The notes: generated from the letters alone by a model not told the origin. A stretch of DNA of 64,000 nucleotides from Acidimicrobiia bacterium (GCA_041676705.1 JBAYRL010000002.1:372001-436000), one strand, 5' to 3'; shown: positions 18,877 to 28,030, counted from the stretch's first letter. Program-made: numbers and translations.

Positions 18877-19095
18877 ATAGCTGACATAGTTATTCGAGAC
18901 GTACCACCCGAGGTGCTTGCCAATCTTGAAGAACGTGCCCGCCAGCTTGGCCTGTCTCGAGTTGAGTTTCTTCGTCGTCTGCTGATACGGGAATCATCGG
19001 TACAAGTAACTCAATCTGCAATCAATGACTGGCACCATTTCGCTAAAAGGCACGAAGATCTCAACGATCCTGACATCATGCGAGCTGCCTGGTAA
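18877..19095 (+). CDS. Orphan FitA/VapB-like ribbon-helix-helix antitoxin with apparent ATA start
   Basis: 72 residues if translation begins at 18877. The reading frame gives (M)ADIVIRDVPPEVLANLEERARQLGLSRVEFLRRLLIRESS, the standard N-terminal DNA-binding strand and helices of FitA/VapB-type antitoxins, followed by a toxin-contact tail. A perfect AGGAGG sits five bases before the codon ATA at the exact position where relatives have ATG. The next usable start, GTG 18913, would delete the DNA-binding strand. No toxin gene follows; only 56 bases separate it from the end of purD. So it is either an ATA-initiated gene or a recently disabled antitoxin. Confidence 0.6.
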   Translation: MADIVIRDVPPEVLANLEERARQLGLSRVEFLRRLLIRESSVQVTQSAINDWHHFAKRHEDLNDPDIMRAAW

Positions 19096-19151
19096 TAGCT
19101 TGTTAGCCAGCGGTCAAGGTTCCCTTGAGCGGCCACTTGGGCTTGGTGTTC

Positions 19152-20384
19152 TTAAACCCCAGCGGCGATGTCGGAGCGGGAGAACTTGCCGTTCCAAGAA
19201 ATTAGCTCAGCTGCCATATAGGCCCGATCACGGGCTTCAGCCAAATTGGCACCCATTCCGGTTACCGAAAGCACCCGTCCCCCAGCTGTTACCAATTCAC
19301 CAGCTTCGTTGCGTGCCACACCGGCGCCAAACACCACCACATCGTCCAGAGCATTGGCCGCATCAATTCCGTTAATAACGTCGCCAATACGAGGTGAACG
19401 AGGGTATCCTTCGGCGGCGCAAACCACGGTCACCGCAGCATCGGCATTAAAGGCGGGTTCGGTTTCAAGCTGGCCCGAAGCCGCTTCGGCCAACAAGGAA
19501 ACCAAGTCACCGCTAAATCGGGGCAGCACTACTTGGGCTTCAGGGTCACCGAAGCGCACGTTGTATTCCACCAGTTTGGGGCCTTCAGGGGTAAGCATTA
19601 AGCCTGCGTAAAGCACCCCGCGGTAGTCGATGCCACCGTCACGCAAGGTAGCTAAAGTGGGGGCGATGAACCGGTCCATCACCGTTTCCACCACGGTGTC
19701 ACCACTCGCATAGAAATCGGTGATTAACGGCACCGGAGAATATGCCCCCATACCGCCGGTGTTTGGGCCGCTGTCGCCGTCGCCAACCCGTTTGAAATCT
19801 TGAGCTGGGGCCAAAGCCACACCCTTTTGGCCATCACACACCGCCAAAATCGACAATTCCGGGCCGGTCATACCCTCTTCAATCACCACGGTTTGGCCAG
19901 CCGAACCAAACGCCTCACCCGAGAGGTATTCTCGCACCGCTTCTTCAGCCTCAGCACGAGAGGTGGTGACGAGCACCCCTTTCCCTGCTGCCAAACCATC
20001 GGTTTTAATAACGAACAGGTCTCCCATGGTGTCGAGATAGGCCAGTGCTTCGGTTTCGCTGGTGAAACTGCCGTACTGGGCGGTTGGCAGGTCAGCCCGG
20101 GCCGCAATTTCTTTCATCCAGGCCTTCGAACCTTCCAGGCGTGCCCCGTCAGCACCCGGGCCAAATACCAGCGCTCCACGGGCCCGCAAACGATCGGCCA
20201 ACCCGTCGACCAGCGGCACTTCAGGGCCGATCACAAACAGGTCGGCGTCTATTTGTTCTGGTGGTTGGTTGGTTGAACCGGGAATGAGTGGATTACCAGG
20301 CGTCACCACTACGGTGGCGGTGCGCCCGAGAACATAGGCTAGGGCGTGCTCCCGCGCACCCGAGCCAACTACACAAACCTTCAT
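19152..20384 (-). CDS. purD: Phosphoribosylamine-glycine ligase
   Basis: 410-residue ATP-grasp enzyme making GAR, step two of purine synthesis. N-terminus MKVCVVGSGAREHALAYVL, ATP-grasp parts VIKTDGLAAGKGVLV and VIEEGMTGPELSILAVCDG, and C-terminal VRFGDPEAQVVLPR are characteristic. It follows purA by 18 bases on the same strand, so purA-purD form an operon separate from the purC-pyrE run. Confidence 0.95.
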   Translation of the reverse strand: MKVCVVGSGAREHALAYVLGRTATVVVTPGNPLIPGSTNQPPEQIDADLFVIGPEVPLVDGLADRLRARGALVFGPGADGARLEGSKAWMKEIAARADLPTAQYGSFTSETEALAYLDTMGDLFVIKTDGLAAGKGVLVTTSRAEAEEAVREYLSGEAFGSAGQTVVIEEGMTGPELSILAVCDGQKGVALAPAQDFKRVGDGDSGPNTGGMGAYSPVPLITDFYASGDTVVETVMDRFIAPTLATLRDGGIDYRGVLYAGLMLTPEGPKLVEYNVRFGDPEAQVVLPRFSGDLVSLLAEAASGQLETEPAFNADAAVTVVCAAEGYPRSPRIGDVINGIDAANALDDVVVFGAGVARNEAGELVTAGGRVLSVTGMGANLAEARDRAYMAAELISWNGKFSRSDIAAGV

Positions 20385-20402
20385 GTCGAGCCTCGCGATG
20401 CT

Positions 20403-21683
20403 TTATTCGGCGAAGTTTACGTATTGGTCGCGACCAGGGCCCACACCTACCAACGTGATTGGAACCCCAACCTGGGCTTCCAAGAAACGTAGGTATTCAA
20501 GCGCAGCGGCTGGTAAATCGTTCTTGTTTGTAACTTCACTGGTGTCTTCATCCCAGCCCGGTAGCTCTTCATAGATTGGCTTGACCTTATGGAGAACCGA
20601 CTGGTGATAAGGCATGTTTTCTAGCCGCTCGCCTTCGTATTCATAGGCCACACAAATCTTGAGCGGGCCGAGCCCACCTAAAATGTCGAGCTTGGTTATG
20701 GCGAGCTCTGACATCGAGTTCAACCGTACGGCGTGGCGCATCATCACAGCGTCGAACCAACCTGGCCGACGCCGACGTTTGGTGTTCACCCCATATTCTT
20801 GACCTTTGTCAACAATAGTGTCGCCCAACTCATCGGTTAACTCGGTGGGGAAGGGGCCAGAACCAACTCGGGTGACATAGGCCTTACCTATGCCAACCAC
20901 CCGGTTAATATGCATGGGCCCAATACCGGCACCGGTGCACGCTCCACCCGCAATCGGGTTTGACGAGGTCACATAGGGATAGGTGCCGTGGTCGAGGTCT
21001 AAGAAGGTGGCTTGTGCGCCTTCTAACAGAATGTTCTGCCCAGTCTCTAGCGCTTCATGCACCAAGCCAACGGTATCGGCGATGTGGGGCCGTAAGCGTG
21101 GCAGGCATTCGTTTAGATATTCATCAGCTATGGCGTCGGCATCAGCAGGCAGGCGGTTATAGATCTTGGCCAGTTGAGCGTTCTTTTCTTTAAGAACCTG
21201 CTCGAGTTTTTCACGGAAAATCTTCGGGTCGAGGAGGTCTTGCACCCGTAAGCCGACCCGGGTTGATTTATCGGCGTAGGCAGGGCCAATTCCACGCTTG
21301 GTGGTGCCCAGTTTATTGGTGCCCAATCGCCGTTCAATCAACATGTCGATTTCTTGGTGGTAGGGCAAAATCAGGTGAGCGTTGCCGCTCACTTTCAGGT
21401 GGGAAACGTCGACACCTTTAGCGGTGAGGCTGTCCATTTCCGCAATCAGCACTCGGGGGTCAACCACACAACCATTACCAATTACTGGCGTGATGTGCGG
21501 ATACAGCACCCCACTGGGCACAAGCTGCAACGCAAAGGTTTCTCCGTCGACGACCAAGGTATGGCCAGCGTTGTGGCCTCCTTGGTAACGGATCACCATG
21601 GTCATTTCTTTTGCGAGCAGGTCGGTAAACCTGCCCTTGCCTTCATCGCCCCATTGGGACCCGACGACGACGGTAGCCGGCAC
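20403..21683 (-). CDS. purA: Adenylosuccinate synthetase
   Basis: 426 residues. GTP-dependent addition of aspartate to IMP, first step to AMP. It starts with MPATVVVGSQWGDEGKGRFTDLL (the GDEGKG P-loop), then RYQGGHNAGHT, KRGIGPAYADK and the C-terminal GVGPGRDQYV. In most PurA the loop reads GDEGKGK; here it is GDEGKGR, a conservative change. It lies just after the terminator of the neighbouring surface-protein gene and is the first gene of the purA-purD unit. Confidence 0.95.
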   Translation of the reverse strand: MPATVVVGSQWGDEGKGRFTDLLAKEMTMVIRYQGGHNAGHTLVVDGETFALQLVPSGVLYPHITPVIGNGCVVDPRVLIAEMDSLTAKGVDVSHLKVSGNAHLILPYHQEIDMLIERRLGTNKLGTTKRGIGPAYADKSTRVGLRVQDLLDPKIFREKLEQVLKEKNAQLAKIYNRLPADADAIADEYLNECLPRLRPHIADTVGLVHEALETGQNILLEGAQATFLDLDHGTYPYVTSSNPIAGGACTGAGIGPMHINRVVGIGKAYVTRVGSGPFPTELTDELGDTIVDKGQEYGVNTKRRRRPGWFDAVMMRHAVRLNSMSELAITKLDILGGLGPLKICVAYEYEGERLENMPYHQSVLHKVKPIYEELPGWDEDTSEVTNKNDLPAAALEYLRFLEAQVGVPITLVGVGPGRDQYVNFAE

Positions 21684-21750
21684 GCGCGTCTCTCACTTTC
21701 AACAGCCGGGTGTGACACTGCATCTTATCGCACGAGCACCCGGCTATGGC

Positions 21751-21786
21751 TAAAAACCAAACGGGGAGCCAGCCTAGACTCCCCGT
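21751..21786 (-). terminator. Rho-independent terminator of the first surface-protein gene
   Basis: 8-bp stem ACGGGGAG/CTCCCCGT (21761-21768 with 21779-21786), 10-base loop, and on the minus strand the tail TTGGTTTTTA. It lies 47 bases after the stop of the LPRTG gene and before purA. Confidence 0.75.
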
Positions 21787-21832
21787 TGGCAGCGTTGAAA
21801 TTAACGCTCAGGTTCTTTTCGGTTGAAATTGC

Positions 21833-23041
21833 CTAGCGGCTTCGACGCCGGGTGTAGGTGACCATGGCGCCGCCACCAGTTAGCAGAACTCCTGCCAGGC
21901 TAAGCGCCGTAGTGGGGTCAACCCCGGTTCGAGGCAGTTTTTGTACCTCGGGGGCGGTGGTGGGGTTTTCTTCAGTGCCTTTGACTTCTTCGGTCGTAGT
22001 GGTGGACTCTTCATCAATACCCTCCACTTCTTCCGTGGTTGTTACCGGTACTTCGGTAGTTGGAGGCTGGGTGGTTGGAGGTTCGGTTATCGGCGTAGTG
22101 CTAGTGGTGGTTTCGGCTTCGGTAGTGCTTGTGCTTGGTGGCGTCACCCATTGCACGGTTAGTTCATCGTCGGTTTCCACTTGCACGCTGTTGGCAAGAA
22201 TCAGCCGTTGATACTTGGGGCTTCCGTCGTCTTTGAAGGTGGCAAACACCCGTCCGGCGTGAACCGTAGCGGTGGCCGAAGCGCTGATGGTGGCAGTACC
22301 GACACCAGTTCGCCGGATACCAAATTGTTCGTTTAGCCCAACTGAGGTTATTGGTTCCTTCGTAGCCCACGACACAAGCTCACCGCCAACAACGACAACA
22401 GTGGCCGAAGTAGCGGTTGAGGTGACTACCAAAGGCCCCGCAACTGCGCCTTCATAGAACGGCGGCGTACCCAGGTTTTGAATCATCAGGCTCGGATCGG
22501 GTTCTAGCACCGGGCCGCTACCAGGGTTCTTTTTTACATGATTGTAGTTGTCCCACACGTTGCCCGATGAGGGGGTTGAGAGTGTGAAACCATCCGAATA
22601 CGACCAAATAGCGGTTTGTACGCCCGCAGCTTTTTCTTGGTCAGTGCCTTTTAATTGGTTTGTCCAAGCGTCGCCGCCTTGTTGGTAGGTATGCAGAATT
22701 GAGGTGATGGTGGCCAGGTTGTTAATGCCCGAGCTGGCCCAGGGTGTTTCACCTCCACCTTGGTTCTTGCTGATGCTGGTGTGAATATCAATGCAGTAGG
22801 CCCTAGAGCTAGCCTCGTCAATGGTGACGTGCATTAGCCCGGCGGTGGTGCTGATCGGCTTGCCACCTGCCATGCCTGTTACTCCCACTCCGGTGACGGT
22901 GCCGGTGAAGATGGCGTTAGAGGCAGCACTGGCGCTTGGGGCGAAACCAAAGGTGGCGGCAATCATCATGATTGCTAAGCCAATAGCAAAGGAAAGCTTG
23001 CCCCGGCCTACGCGGGGAAGCCATGTTCGTGTGGTGCTCAC
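21833..23041 (-). CDS. Secreted thioester-domain surface protein with LPRTG cell-wall anchor
   Basis: 402 residues, GTG start with AAGGAG seven bases before it. Signal peptide residues 1-40 (ends APSASA). The thioester domain shows the pair AYCIDIH (Cys83) and GVQTAIWSYSDGF (Gln142), the classic CxD and hydrophobic-Q-xx-hydrophobic motifs that form an internal Cys-Gln thioester able to bind host or surface amines. A beta-rich domain follows, then a Thr/Glu/Pro linker (TTTEEVEGIDEE) and LPRTG at about 369, a hydrophobic helix and RRRSR. First of five adjacent sorted proteins; expressed from its own leader and terminator. Confidence 0.88.
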   Translation of the reverse strand: MSTTRTWLPRVGRGKLSFAIGLAIMMIAATFGFAPSASAASNAIFTGTVTGVGVTGMAGGKPISTTAGLMHVTIDEASSRAYCIDIHTSISKNQGGGETPWASSGINNLATITSILHTYQQGGDAWTNQLKGTDQEKAAGVQTAIWSYSDGFTLSTPSSGNVWDNYNHVKKNPGSGPVLEPDPSLMIQNLGTPPFYEGAVAGPLVVTSTATSATVVVVGGELVSWATKEPITSVGLNEQFGIRRTGVGTATISASATATVHAGRVFATFKDDGSPKYQRLILANSVQVETDDELTVQWVTPPSTSTTEAETTTSTTPITEPPTTQPPTTEVPVTTTEEVEGIDEESTTTTEEVKGTEENPTTAPEVQKLPRTGVDPTTALSLAGVLLTGGGAMVTYTRRRSR

Positions 23042-23102
23042 TTTGAGACTCCTTGACGATGGGTGTTATTCGAGTCGAGCTTCGTGAGGCTCGAAATATG
23101 TT

Positions 23103-23178
23103 CGTCGGGGCCGGTTTCGCTTCTGGCTATTCTCAGACCTAAGCGACCATTTAATGGTCTGAGCTTTACGCTCCCCGC
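23103..23178 (-). ncRNA. Structured 5' leader element, copy A
   Basis: In the 5' region of the gene ending at 21833. Read on the minus strand: GGGGAG, an 8-bp hairpin CTCAGACC/GGTCTGAG (23156-23163 with 23132-23139), apical loop ending in TGGTCGCTTA, then GCGAAACCGGCCCC. GGGG can pair with the final CCCC, and loop TCGC with GCGA as a pseudoknot. The same layout recurs before the four following surface genes. The remaining bases of the gap 23042-23390 hold the AAGGAG site, a promoter zone with the 12-bp palindrome ACCCCTAGGGGT at 23227-23238, and the terminator of the next gene. Confidence 0.7.
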
Positions 23179-23250
23179 CAAGGTAGAAGGTGTTACAACC
23201 TCAAGTTTACCACGCTATTAATGCATACCCCTAGGGGTGTGGCAAGGATC

Positions 23251-23290
23251 ATATTAAAACAGAAATGGGGAACCAACAAGGGTTCCCCAT
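23251..23290 (-). terminator. Rho-independent terminator of the five-repeat thioester protein gene
   Basis: Perfect 10-bp stem ATGGGGAACC/GGTTCCCCAT (23265-23274 with 23281-23290), 6-base loop, followed on the minus strand by TTCTGTTTTAATAT. It lies about 100 bases after the stop codon. Confidence 0.8.
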
Positions 23291-23390
23291 AACTATATGT
23301 ATTTATTTTTGCGTTAAAGCCGTGTCACATGAGGATGATGGTTGCTAGCGGTTACCGCCAACTAGCAACCACCATCTTGCTGTGGGGGCT

Positions 23391-26081
23391 TTATGCCGTT
23401 TGGCGGCGACGGCCATACACCACGAGGGCAGCACCGGCTGTCATCAATACTCCGGCCAAGCTGAGCGTGGTGGTGGAGTTGGAACCGGTACGAGGCAAGC
23501 GACGACCGACCGTGGTGGGGGTCACCTGTTGGTCTTTAACCTCAGGAGCGGTAGTGGTGGTGTTCTCCTCGTCGATACCACCAACCTCCTCGATGGTTGT
23601 AGTGGTCGATTCAGGCACCGTGGTGGTAGTAGTCGGCTCTGGCACCGTAGTAGTTGGAGCTTCCGGGTAGGTGTTGGTAACAACTAGCTCGGTTGTCTCA
23701 TTCCGAACCACGTTCACTACACCATCTACTTCGCTGTAGGAAACCGCCACGCCAACACCTGGCGATTCTTCCTCAACCCGGTAGGTACCAGGGGTAAGGC
23801 CACTAATGGTTTTGGTCTCACCAGCACCTAGCTCCACAGTTTCAACCAACGAGTCATCCTCATCGCCCTCGGTAATTGGACCATAGACATTGACCGTGAA
23901 GGGCCCCTTTCCACCGGGGCCTGCAACAACCTTTGTTACCGACAATGAACCGATAGGGGCGTCGTAGGTGTTAGTAACCGTAACGGTTGCCTTGGCTGTC
24001 TGGTTGATAGTTACCGAGCTACTTGGTGAGTAGGTAGCTACCGCTCCACCACCCGGGTCAACCTCGCTCACCGTATATTGGCCCGACACCAGGTTGGTTA
24101 ACGTCGCCGAAGAAGCAGCACTAACAGTTACCGTCTCATCAAAACCGTGCGGACCAGTTACCCGAACCTCGAACTCGGTTTCTACGGTGATCGGCCGATC
24201 GTTTGCATCAACCGTACCGTTAATCACCTTGATGATCTCCAGCTCACCCTTCGGAGCGGGATAGGTGTTGGTAATGGTGACCTCACCACCAGCGTTTTGG
24301 CTAACGAGAACTATTCCATCGGCACTCGAATATGAAACTGATGAGCCATCTTGAGGGTCGGTCTCTTTGACCGTGTAAGTACCGCTTACGAGATCACTAA
24401 GCACAACCGCGGAAGCAGCAGAAACCTCGACGGTCTTCGAATAGTTGTGGGGTCCTGATATTTGGACCTCAAATTTGCGGTTGTCGAGTGAATTACCAAA
24501 CTCGTCCTTACCAACAACGGCCTTAATTATTCGTAAAGAACCCGCTGGGGTCGGATAACTATTAGTGATCGCTACTTCCGACTGTTGGTTCTGAAGTACC
24601 TCAACAGTCCCACCACTAGGAACATAGGTGGTTGTTACTCCACCACCAGCACCGTTCTCGACTACCGTATAAGTCCCAATCTGCAGGCCCGTTAGAACAA
24701 GTGGAGAACCTTCTTTGACCGTACCGGTCTTTGAGTAGTTGTTTGGACCGGTAACAGTGACGTTGAAACTCTGATCAGCTACAGGGCTGCCTTCAGTGTC
24801 ATATTCACCAATTACCGTCTTGGTGATTTTTAAACTTCCCAGTGGAGCGGGGTAGCTGTTCTTTACTGTTACTTCCGAAATTTGTCCGTCGTTAACTTGA
24901 ATTGTTTGGCTTGGCTCATAGCTAACTGTTACACCGTTCCCACCATTTTGGGTTTCGGTGACTGTGTATTTGCCGGGAGCTAAATCGTTAATCTGGAATG
25001 ATTCGTTATGCTTAATCTCGCCAGACCCCACGACATTGTTATCACTGTCAGTTACTTCGATGGTGAACGTGCGGGCAGTAACGTCACCACCCTGGTTATC
25101 AACAGTTCCGTCAACGATCTTGGTGACTTTCAATGAACCAACCGGTACCGGCGGTTCAGTCCAATTCGCGGTTGCAGTAGCGGTGCTTCTGCCTGTTGCG
25201 TTCTCAGCCATGATGAGCCGCTGATATTTCGGTTTGTTATCTTGGCCAAAGAGAGCGAAAACACGTCCACTGTGAATTGTGGCCGACGTTGACGCTGTAA
25301 CTGACGCCTGGCCAGCGCCGCTCCCATTCCGCTTGAGGTAAAAGCTTGTACTGTCGCTATATGGTCCGCTGAATGTTGCTCCACCCGCGTCGACAATGGA
25401 AGCACCGGAGGCACTCAGTGTGACACTTAAACCTGTCGTAGCGATAGTGAACGGTCCTACCAAGTCACCGACATAACCACTGCCACTGGTTGGGTCAATG
25501 CTCAGGCTTGGGGCAGGCTCATTGCCGCTAATTATGGCGTTAGCATTCACCGCACCAAGAATCGTGTCGTAGTTGGTTTTGACGTTCTGTGATTCCCATG
25601 ACGTTAACGAAAAGCCGTCAGAATAATGCCAGATTGCTGCTTGGATGCCCGCTGCTCGCTCGTTCTCGTCACCAACCAGCTTGAAATGTTCTGGTCCCTT
25701 CGAACCATTTAGCGCGTCATAAGTATGTAAAATACCTGTAATTATATTTAGGTTATTAATTCTAGATGTGGCCCAGTCAACTTCCGGTAACGAGTTCCCA
25801 TTACCAATACTATGGTGTATGTCAATGCAGTAAACATATGCTTTTTGACCACCCGTTAGAGTCACCCGCATAAGTCCAGCTACCTGATTACTAAGCGACC
25901 CCCCATTGTACGGTCCACTAACCTTCTTATAATAAATAGTGCTATCGAAGGTAGCGGTGGTTGCGGCGTCGGCTATGGGGGAGAATGCTACGAGGCTGGC
26001 GATAAGCATCAGCACTACACCAGCGATGGTCGCTATCTTGCCTCGCCCGGCGTCCGAGCGAAGTCTTTCGGGGGTTGCCAC
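23391..26081 (-). CDS. Large thioester-domain adhesin with five Cna_B/DUF5979-like repeats and LPRTG anchor
   Basis: 896 residues, GTG start with AAGGAGG six bases upstream. Signal peptide to about residue 40. Thioester domain with YVYCIDIHHSI (Cys85) and GIQAAIWHYSDGF (Gln147). From about 313 to 815 come five tandem repeats of about 95-100 residues, each starting like GSLKVTKIVDG and ending YTVxE...TVTNTYP; the Lys, Glu and Asn positions match intramolecular isopeptide-bond domains of Gram-positive stalks. Then a Thr-rich linker with EVGGIDEE, LPRTG, a hydrophobic helix and RRRQTA. The layout is that of a fibrous adhesin: reactive tip, rigid stalk, wall anchor. Confidence 0.9.
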   Translation of the reverse strand: MATPERLRSDAGRGKIATIAGVVLMLIASLVAFSPIADAATTATFDSTIYYKKVSGPYNGGSLSNQVAGLMRVTLTGGQKAYVYCIDIHHSIGNGNSLPEVDWATSRINNLNIITGILHTYDALNGSKGPEHFKLVGDENERAAGIQAAIWHYSDGFSLTSWESQNVKTNYDTILGAVNANAIISGNEPAPSLSIDPTSGSGYVGDLVGPFTIATTGLSVTLSASGASIVDAGGATFSGPYSDSTSFYLKRNGSGAGQASVTASTSATIHSGRVFALFGQDNKPKYQRLIMAENATGRSTATATANWTEPPVPVGSLKVTKIVDGTVDNQGGDVTARTFTIEVTDSDNNVVGSGEIKHNESFQINDLAPGKYTVTETQNGGNGVTVSYEPSQTIQVNDGQISEVTVKNSYPAPLGSLKITKTVIGEYDTEGSPVADQSFNVTVTGPNNYSKTGTVKEGSPLVLTGLQIGTYTVVENGAGGGVTTTYVPSGGTVEVLQNQQSEVAITNSYPTPAGSLRIIKAVVGKDEFGNSLDNRKFEVQISGPHNYSKTVEVSAASAVVLSDLVSGTYTVKETDPQDGSSVSYSSADGIVLVSQNAGGEVTITNTYPAPKGELEIIKVINGTVDANDRPITVETEFEVRVTGPHGFDETVTVSAASSATLTNLVSGQYTVSEVDPGGGAVATYSPSSSVTINQTAKATVTVTNTYDAPIGSLSVTKVVAGPGGKGPFTVNVYGPITEGDEDDSLVETVELGAGETKTISGLTPGTYRVEEESPGVGVAVSYSEVDGVVNVVRNETTELVVTNTYPEAPTTTVPEPTTTTTVPESTTTTIEEVGGIDEENTTTTAPEVKDQQVTPTTVGRRLPRTGSNSTTTLSLAGVLMTAGAALVVYGRRRQTA

Positions 26082-26139
26082 GAGTGGCCTCCTTAACGTT
26101 ACGGATATTGAGCTATCGGTAACTAGCTCAACTTGTTCA

Positions 26140-26213
26140 CGTTGGGGCCGGGTTCGCTCTAGTTCCCCACAAGCTCAAGCGACCAGTTAGCGACCTGTGG
26201 ATCAAAACTCCCC
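26140..26213 (-). ncRNA. Structured 5' leader element, copy B
   Basis: Same fold as the other leader copies, before the gene starting at 26081. Minus strand: GGGGAG, hairpin CCACAGG/CTTGTGG (26194-26200 with 26167-26173, one G-U pair), loop with CTAACTGGTCGCTTGAG, then GAGCGAACCCGGCCCC. Loop TCGC can pair with GCGA. The other bases of the 510-base gap 26082-26592 contain the ribosome site, two palindromic boxes and the terminator of the next gene; I see no further gene. Confidence 0.72.
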
Positions 26214-26260
26214 TGCCATCATTAACCCTGGTAGGGCCACTAATGACAAGAAACAAGTTA

Positions 26261-26440
26261 ACCACGTAGAGTGAGAAAAGCCATAGGCGAGCGCCATATT
26301 AGGTCGTTCGGACTATGCCTAAATTCGGGCTTCTTCACACCTGAGAACGACCAATTTCGGCATAAGCCCAGCTTGCAGGCCAAATAGCGCCGGCCACACT
26401 GAGCGCGTGAAATGCGCCACGCCAACCACTAAGAGTGGTT
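26261..26440. promoter_or_regulatory. Two palindromic ACCAC-N5-GTGGT-type boxes upstream of leader B
   Basis: ACCACGTAGAGTGAG at 26261-26275 and AACCACTAAGAGTGGTT at 26424-26440. The near box is followed on the minus strand by GTGGTTAACTTGT, a run also found upstream of leader E and, slightly changed, of leader A. Their location suggests a shared operator or activator site. Confidence 0.5.
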
Positions 26441-26460
26441 TCGAAGTCTTCTAACATGTT

Positions 26461-26500
26461 GCAAAAAGTATGGTGGGGAGCCAAATTTAGCTCCCCACCA
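26461..26500 (-). terminator. Rho-independent terminator of the third surface-protein gene
   Basis: Perfect 11-bp stem TGGTGGGGAGC/GCTCCCCACCA (26471-26481 with 26490-26500), 8-base loop, then TACTTTTTGC on the minus strand, about 90 bases after the stop. Confidence 0.85.
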
Positions 26501-26592
26501 GGTACTTCGCATCTAGCAGTTAATTGTGGCCGTGCTCATTGTTTCTGGCCTGGCAAGCACCGAGACCGAAACAACCAATACAGCTGTCACAA

Positions 26593-27966
26593 TTAGTGGT
26601 CAGTGTGGAAACGCCTCCGGCTGAACAATACGAATGCGGCACCGGCCGTTACTAGCGCTCCGGCCAGGCTCAACGCCGTCGTTGAGTTGGTACCTGTTCG
26701 GGGCAAACGCCGTTGAGCAACGGTGGTTGGAGTAACGACGGTGTCGAGCACTTCCTCAGTTGTTGAAGTGCTGGGCGTTTCGTCAATTCCACCCACTTCT
26801 TCAGTGGTGGAGGTGGTTGACGATGTGGTTGTGGAACTAGTGGTGGGTGGCACGGTTACTGGTGGTGGAATTGTTACCGGTGGTCGACGGGTACACACGT
26901 TGCGCACTGGCACCACTTCGGTTGGGCGGTTGTTACCACCGTGATAGTTGCCGGACACCGGCATAAGCTCACTGCGTGAGCAGCTCCAACCGTCGGGGTT
27001 GATGAAGGTTTCACCCACATCATCAAAGTCGATCTCCACGGACTCTGGCATTTCCAAGGGTGTGCTGTCGCCAACAAAATTACCGCTGGTGTCGAACGTC
27101 CACGACTTGGTGTAGGTGGTTTCACCCTCGCTTACCGTGATGGTCACAGTGGCGGAGCCATCAGCTGGAATGGCACCTTCAGGGATATCCCCGAAATCCC
27201 AATATTTTTCGGGTATTACCATTCTGGTCTTCGGGCACGGTTCGTTTCGACCTAGCTGATAGGTGAAAACCCACTTGCCGCCCTCACCTTTCGCCCATCC
27301 TTGTGAGGCCATTTCTGTGGGCACGGTGGATGGAAACACGAAGCCATTGTTCGCTTTAGCAACCACAGTAACCACACCATTTTTGGTGGACGAGGTGTAG
27401 GTGATTTGGTTCGTGCTCTCGGGCACGGTTACCTGATCCTTAGCTTCGCATTCACCGGTTCGTGAAACGGTTGGTGTGGTGGGCGTTACGGTTTCAGTAC
27501 AGCCCGTCTTGGGGGTAACAGTTGCTTTGCGCCAGTTGCCGTCGGCTTTGACTCCGTTGCTCCAATAACCCTGGTCTCGCACCTGAACAGTGGCGTTGAC
27601 ACCCGCAGGCACGCTGAAAGTTCCGGTGAATTGGCGGCCATTGTCACTAGTGAATTCTCCATCGGGAAGGTTCTGCCACGAACCATTACCAATCCGGTAT
27701 TGCACCTGCACCTTGCCCGACTTACCCGAATCACTTGAGTATTTGAGCTGCGCCGACCCGGAACTTAGATCCCATGATTTGGCGGTGTAGGTAACCGTGT
27801 AGTTGCCGTTAACTGGGCATGCCGCAGTAGCAGAAACCTCGGCGTGATGGGCACTAGCGAAGGGCGCGAAACCAACGAATGCTGCCAACATCGCCAAGGT
27901 CAATAACAAGGCGCTTATGGGTTTTCCTCTGCCTCCATTGGGCTTAGGAATAGGAGTATTAGCCAT
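26593..27966 (-). CDS. Secreted LPRTG-anchored surface protein with Cys-paired beta domains
   Basis: 457 residues; ATG with AGGAG six bases upstream. Signal peptide ends near residue 40 (APFASA). Three beta-rich modules follow, each bounded by cysteines: ACPVNGNYTVTYTAKSW...TGC, GECEAKDQVTV...NEPC, and WDFGDIPEGAIPADGSATVTIT...GWSCSR...VRNVC. The third is clearly related to one in the fifth surface protein. A Pro/Thr-rich stretch (VTIPPPVTVPPTTSS), EVGGIDE, LPRTG, hydrophobic helix and RRRFHTDH end the protein. No thioester Cys-Gln pair is visible. Function probably attachment or matrix; ligand unknown. Confidence 0.85.
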   Translation of the reverse strand: MANTPIPKPNGGRGKPISALLLTLAMLAAFVGFAPFASAHHAEVSATAACPVNGNYTVTYTAKSWDLSSGSAQLKYSSDSGKSGKVQVQYRIGNGSWQNLPDGEFTSDNGRQFTGTFSVPAGVNATVQVRDQGYWSNGVKADGNWRKATVTPKTGCTETVTPTTPTVSRTGECEAKDQVTVPESTNQITYTSSTKNGVVTVVAKANNGFVFPSTVPTEMASQGWAKGEGGKWVFTYQLGRNEPCPKTRMVIPEKYWDFGDIPEGAIPADGSATVTITVSEGETTYTKSWTFDTSGNFVGDSTPLEMPESVEIDFDDVGETFINPDGWSCSRSELMPVSGNYHGGNNRPTEVVPVRNVCTRRPPVTIPPPVTVPPTTSSTTTSSTTSTTEEVGGIDETPSTSTTEEVLDTVVTPTTVAQRRLPRTGTNSTTALSLAGALVTAGAAFVLFSRRRFHTDH

Positions 27967-28030
27967 GGTGGGCTCCTAAGTGTGACTATTCAATTGTCAC
28001 CGGACACCCATAGGCGCGGCACCCGGCATG

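Noticed and set aside
18877..19152. Toxin partner of the antitoxin-like gene overlapping the end of purD
   Set aside because: The only following frame runs antisense through purD and lacks any PIN or other toxin motif.
21858..22211. Long plus-strand frames opposite the Thr-rich linkers of the surface genes
   Set aside because: They are mirror frames of low-complexity Thr/Glu/Pro codons (giving Val/Ser/Gly runs) and have no ribosome site or independent homology.
26140..26213. c-di-GMP-I, SAM-IV, ZTP or c-di-AMP riboswitch
   Set aside because: I compared the conserved core by memory with these classes and saw no match to their invariant nucleotides. A covariance-model search would decide; hence it is left unclassified.
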